From DATKQI01 sp035532755 (lineage in GTDB: Bacteria > Pseudomonadota > Alphaproteobacteria > Acetobacterales > Acetobacteraceae), in contig DATKQI010000143.1 in NCBI GenBank assembly GCA_035532755.1, positions 1-7,690 on the forward strand: a stretch of DNA of 7,690 nucleotides, written 5' to 3'. This document shows, piece by piece, positions 5,594-7,690 of this stretch (its first letter is position 1; each line of letters begins with the position of its first letter). The translations under genes were made by a program, and so were the position numbers. The notes under the pieces are model-generated. The model was not told the origin of the DNA and made no database searches. It worked only from the letters and a program-made list of their open reading frames with translations.

Positions 5594-7690
5594 CTACCGC
5601 CCGGCCAGGAACGCCGCCGTCTCCCCGGCCGCCTCCGCCAGCCCGGCCCGGCGGACGGCCACGCCGTCGGGGAAGGCAGACAGCAGGCGGGAGGGGGTGC
5701 GCCGGTCCAGCAGCACGAACACGCCGCGGTCGTCGGCGCGGCGGATCAGCCGGCCGAACGCCTGGCGCAGCCGCAGCCGGGCGATGCGGTCGTCGTAGGC
5801 CATCGGGTTGCCCTCGCCCAGATGGATGCGCCGCTCGCGGTGCAGGATGTCCGGGCGCGGCCAGGGCACGCGTTCGAACACCACCAGCCGCAGCGCCCGG
5901 CCCGGCACGTCCACCCCGTCGCGCATCGCGTCCGTGCCCAGCAGGCAGCTTTCCTCCTCGGTGCGGAAGATATCCACAAGCGTCGCGTTGTTCATCGCGT
6001 CCACATGCTGCGCGTACAGCGGCAACCCGGCCTCCTCCAGCGCCGGGGCGATGCGCTCGTGCACCGCGCGCAGCCGGCTGATGGCGGTGAACAGGCCGAG
6101 CCCGCCGCCGCCGGAGGCGAGAAACAGCGCCCGGTAGGCGCCGGCGAGCGCGCCCATATCGCCCACCGCGACGTCCGTCACCACGAAGGCGCGGGTCTGG
6201 GCGGCGTAGTCGAAGTGGCTGTGCAGCGCGGCGCGGATGGCGGGGCTCGGCAGGTGCACCGCGCCCGTGCGGGCCTCGGCCTCCTGCCACGCCCGCTCCG
6301 GGTCCGCCTCCCCGCCGTCGCGCAGGGTGGCGGAGGTCATCAGCAGCCCGTGCGCCGGGGCGGCGAGCGTGGCGGCGAAGGGGATGGTGGGGTCGAGCCA
6401 GTGGCGCAGCAGCGCCACATCCCGCTCGCCCGTTCCATCCCGGTCGAGCCGGAGGAACAGCACATGGTCGGGCCGGACGCCCGGCTCCGGCGGCGGCTGC
6501 GCCACCCGGGCGAGCATCGCCTGCCAGGCGGAGAGCGGATCGAGCGCGCGGCGGGCGAGCGAGCGGCAGACCGCCTCGATCCGGTTGCGCGCGGCGGCGT
6601 CCAGCTCCTCGGCCCCGGTGTCCAGGCGGGCGGCGAGCCGGGCGGCGAGCGTCTTGAGCGGCTCGGCGAGGCGGGACAGCGCGCGGCCGAGGCGGGCGGC
6701 GGTGTCGGCGAGGTCCGGGTTGGCCGGGAACAGGTCGCATTCCAGCCCGGTGCGCAGGGCGTGCTCCTCGTCCGGGGTGCGGGCGAGCACCTGGGCGCGG
6801 GCGGCCCGCAGGAAGGCCTCAGCCGGATTCGGCGTCGCGTCTTCCGCCGGCTCGGGCGCGGCATCCGCCAGCAGCCGGCGCGTCCAGAACGGGGCGGGCA
6901 GCGCCCGGGCGGCTTGCAGGGCGGCGTCCAGCGGGGCCGTCAGCTCCGGCTCGTTCGCCGCCAGGTCCTCGATGCGGCGGGCGAGGCCGCGCGCCCGCCC
7001 GCGCCCGCCTTCCGCGCCCAGCAGCCAGCGGCGCAGGTCCGCGGTTTCCCGGCCGGAGATCTCGGCGGCGAAGGCGCCGTCGGCGGCGTCGAACAGGTGG
7101 TGCCCCTCGTCGAACACATAGCGCGTGGGCACGGTGCTGTCGTCGAGCCCGCCCCACGCGGCCTGCGCCATCACCAGCGCGTGGTTCGCCACCACCAGAT
7201 CGGCCTCCCGCGCGCGGCGGATGGAGCTTTCCACGCAGCAGCGGCGCCAGTGCGCGCAGGCGGAGAACACGCATTCGCCGCGCCGGTCGGCAAGCGAGGC
7301 GAGCAGCGGGGCGCCGAACAGCTCGGCGAACCAGCCCGGCAGGTCCCCGCCCATGATGTCCCCGTCGGACGAGGCGGCGGCCCAGCGGGCGACGAGGCCG
7401 AGCGGGATCAGCCCGCCCGGCGCGAGCCCGGCGCCGAGCGCCGCCTGCGCCGCTTCCTCGAAGTTCAGCAGGCAGAGGTAGTTCTCCCGCCCCTTGCGCA
7501 CCACCACGCGCCGGGCGCGCTCGGCAGGGTCCGGGAACAGCCGGGCCAGCTCGGTTTCCACCTGCCGTTGCAGGTGGCGGGTGAAGGTGCTGATCCAGAC
7601 CGCGCCGCCGTTGCGCTCCGCCCACAGGCTGGCCGGGGCGACATAGCCCAGCGTCTTGCCGGTGCCGGTGCCGGCCTCGGCCAGCACCAG
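5594..7690 (-). CDS. ATP-dependent DNA helicase, DinG/XPD-like (5' partial)
   Basis: A superfamily 2 iron-sulfur helicase, expected to move 5'-3' on single-stranded DNA and resolve D-loops, R-loops or replication-blocking structures. The window holds the last 698 residues; the start lies beyond base 7690. Counting from the first visible residue: Walker A AEAGTGTGKT (4-13); cysteines at 73, 140, 145 and 151 (another at 152), the four-cysteine layout of a 4Fe-4S cluster; VVANHAL (166-172); Walker B box DEGHH (194-198). The C-terminal helicase domain has MTSATLRDGG, then GTDAMRDGVDVPG and the arginine-finger motif QAFGRLIRR near the end. The linker between the ATPase halves is Ala/Arg-rich. The stop is one base from the hydrolase stop, on opposite strands. 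It could equally be named YoaA-like; paralogues are hard to separate by eye. Confidence 0.94.
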   Translation of the reverse strand: MVLAEAGTGTGKTLGYVAPASLWAERNGGAVWISTFTRHLQRQVETELARLFPDPAERARRVVVRKGRENYLCLLNFEEAAQAALGAGLAPGGLIPLGLVARWAAASSDGDIMGGDLPGWFAELFGAPLLASLADRRGECVFSACAHWRRCCVESSIRRAREADLVVANHALVMAQAAWGGLDDSTVPTRYVFDEGHHLFDAADGAFAAEISGRETADLRRWLLGAEGGRGRARGLARRIEDLAANEPELTAPLDAALQAARALPAPFWTRRLLADAAPEPAEDATPNPAEAFLRAARAQVLARTPDEEHALRTGLECDLFPANPDLADTAARLGRALSRLAEPLKTLAARLAARLDTGAEELDAAARNRIEAVCRSLARRALDPLSAWQAMLARVAQPPPEPGVRPDHVLFLRLDRDGTGERDVALLRHWLDPTIPFAATLAAPAHGLLMTSATLRDGGEADPERAWQEAEARTGAVHLPSPAIRAALHSHFDYAAQTRAFVVTDVAVGDMGALAGAYRALFLASGGGGLGLFTAISRLRAVHERIAPALEEAGLPLYAQHVDAMNNATLVDIFRTEEESCLLGTDAMRDGVDVPGRALRLVVFERVPWPRPDILHRERRIHLGEGNPMAYDDRIARLRLRQAFGRLIRRADDRGVFVLLDRRTPSRLLSAFPDGVAVRRAGLAEAAGETAAFLAGR

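Noticed and set aside
4479..5798. Overlapping long frames on both strands around the hydrolase (4479-5798 + and 4591-5544 -)
   Set aside because: Both are Arg/Pro/Gly-rich shadows. Only the 4615-5592 frame has a recognisable fold and catalytic residues.
5550..7121. Long frames opposite or shifted within the helicase gene (5550-6740 -, 6237-7121 +)
   Set aside because: Products are Arg/Pro/Ala- or Ser/Arg-rich, and the helicase motifs run continuously in the 5594-7690 frame.

Overview
The window is high-GC bacterial chromosome, most likely from an alphaproteobacterium and plausibly Rhodospirillales/Acetobacteraceae. This is inferred from very high third-position GC, a tRNA-Trp–secE–nusG cluster, an RHH_4-type ribbon-helix-helix protein and an Fsr-type transporter. 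It is not proven, because no 16S rRNA or other marker is present. Most of the window is ordinary housekeeping and metabolic sequence. I see no CRISPR array, insertion sequence, phage or obvious defence locus.

Layout. (1) Bases 1-1159, + strand: an unrecognised gene, open to the left window edge, of clearly lower GC than everything to its right, with a 3' end that may be frameshifted. It is probably the edge of an acquired segment. (2) Bases 1195-2851, - strand: a small ribbon-helix-helix gene followed by an Fsr-family (fosmidomycin resistance type) MFS transporter, probably one transcription unit with a candidate promoter at 2897-2925. (3) Bases 2852-3006: a spacer holding a perfect 8-bp-stem palindrome with a GAAA loop. 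(4) Bases 3007-3984, - strand: tRNA-Trp(CCA), secE and nusG, expressed from a promoter with a perfect TTGACA -35 box. The usual next gene, rplK, is absent. (5) Bases 4020-4460, - strand: a TerB-like protein. (6) Bases 4615-5592, + strand: an alpha/beta hydrolase, divergent from the TerB gene. (7) Bases 5594-7690, - strand: a DinG/XPD-type iron-sulfur helicase whose N-terminus lies beyond the window. It ends one base from the hydrolase stop.

How the genes work together. tRNA-Trp, SecE (Sec translocon subunit) and NusG (transcription elongation/termination factor) form the core information-processing cluster. The RHH protein may regulate the transporter downstream of it. The TerB-like protein, hydrolase and helicase show no evident functional link. 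The most notable points are the low-GC unknown gene with a possible broken 3' end, the separation of nusG from rplK with a palindromic repeat at the junction, and the start-codon tandem repeat in the transporter.
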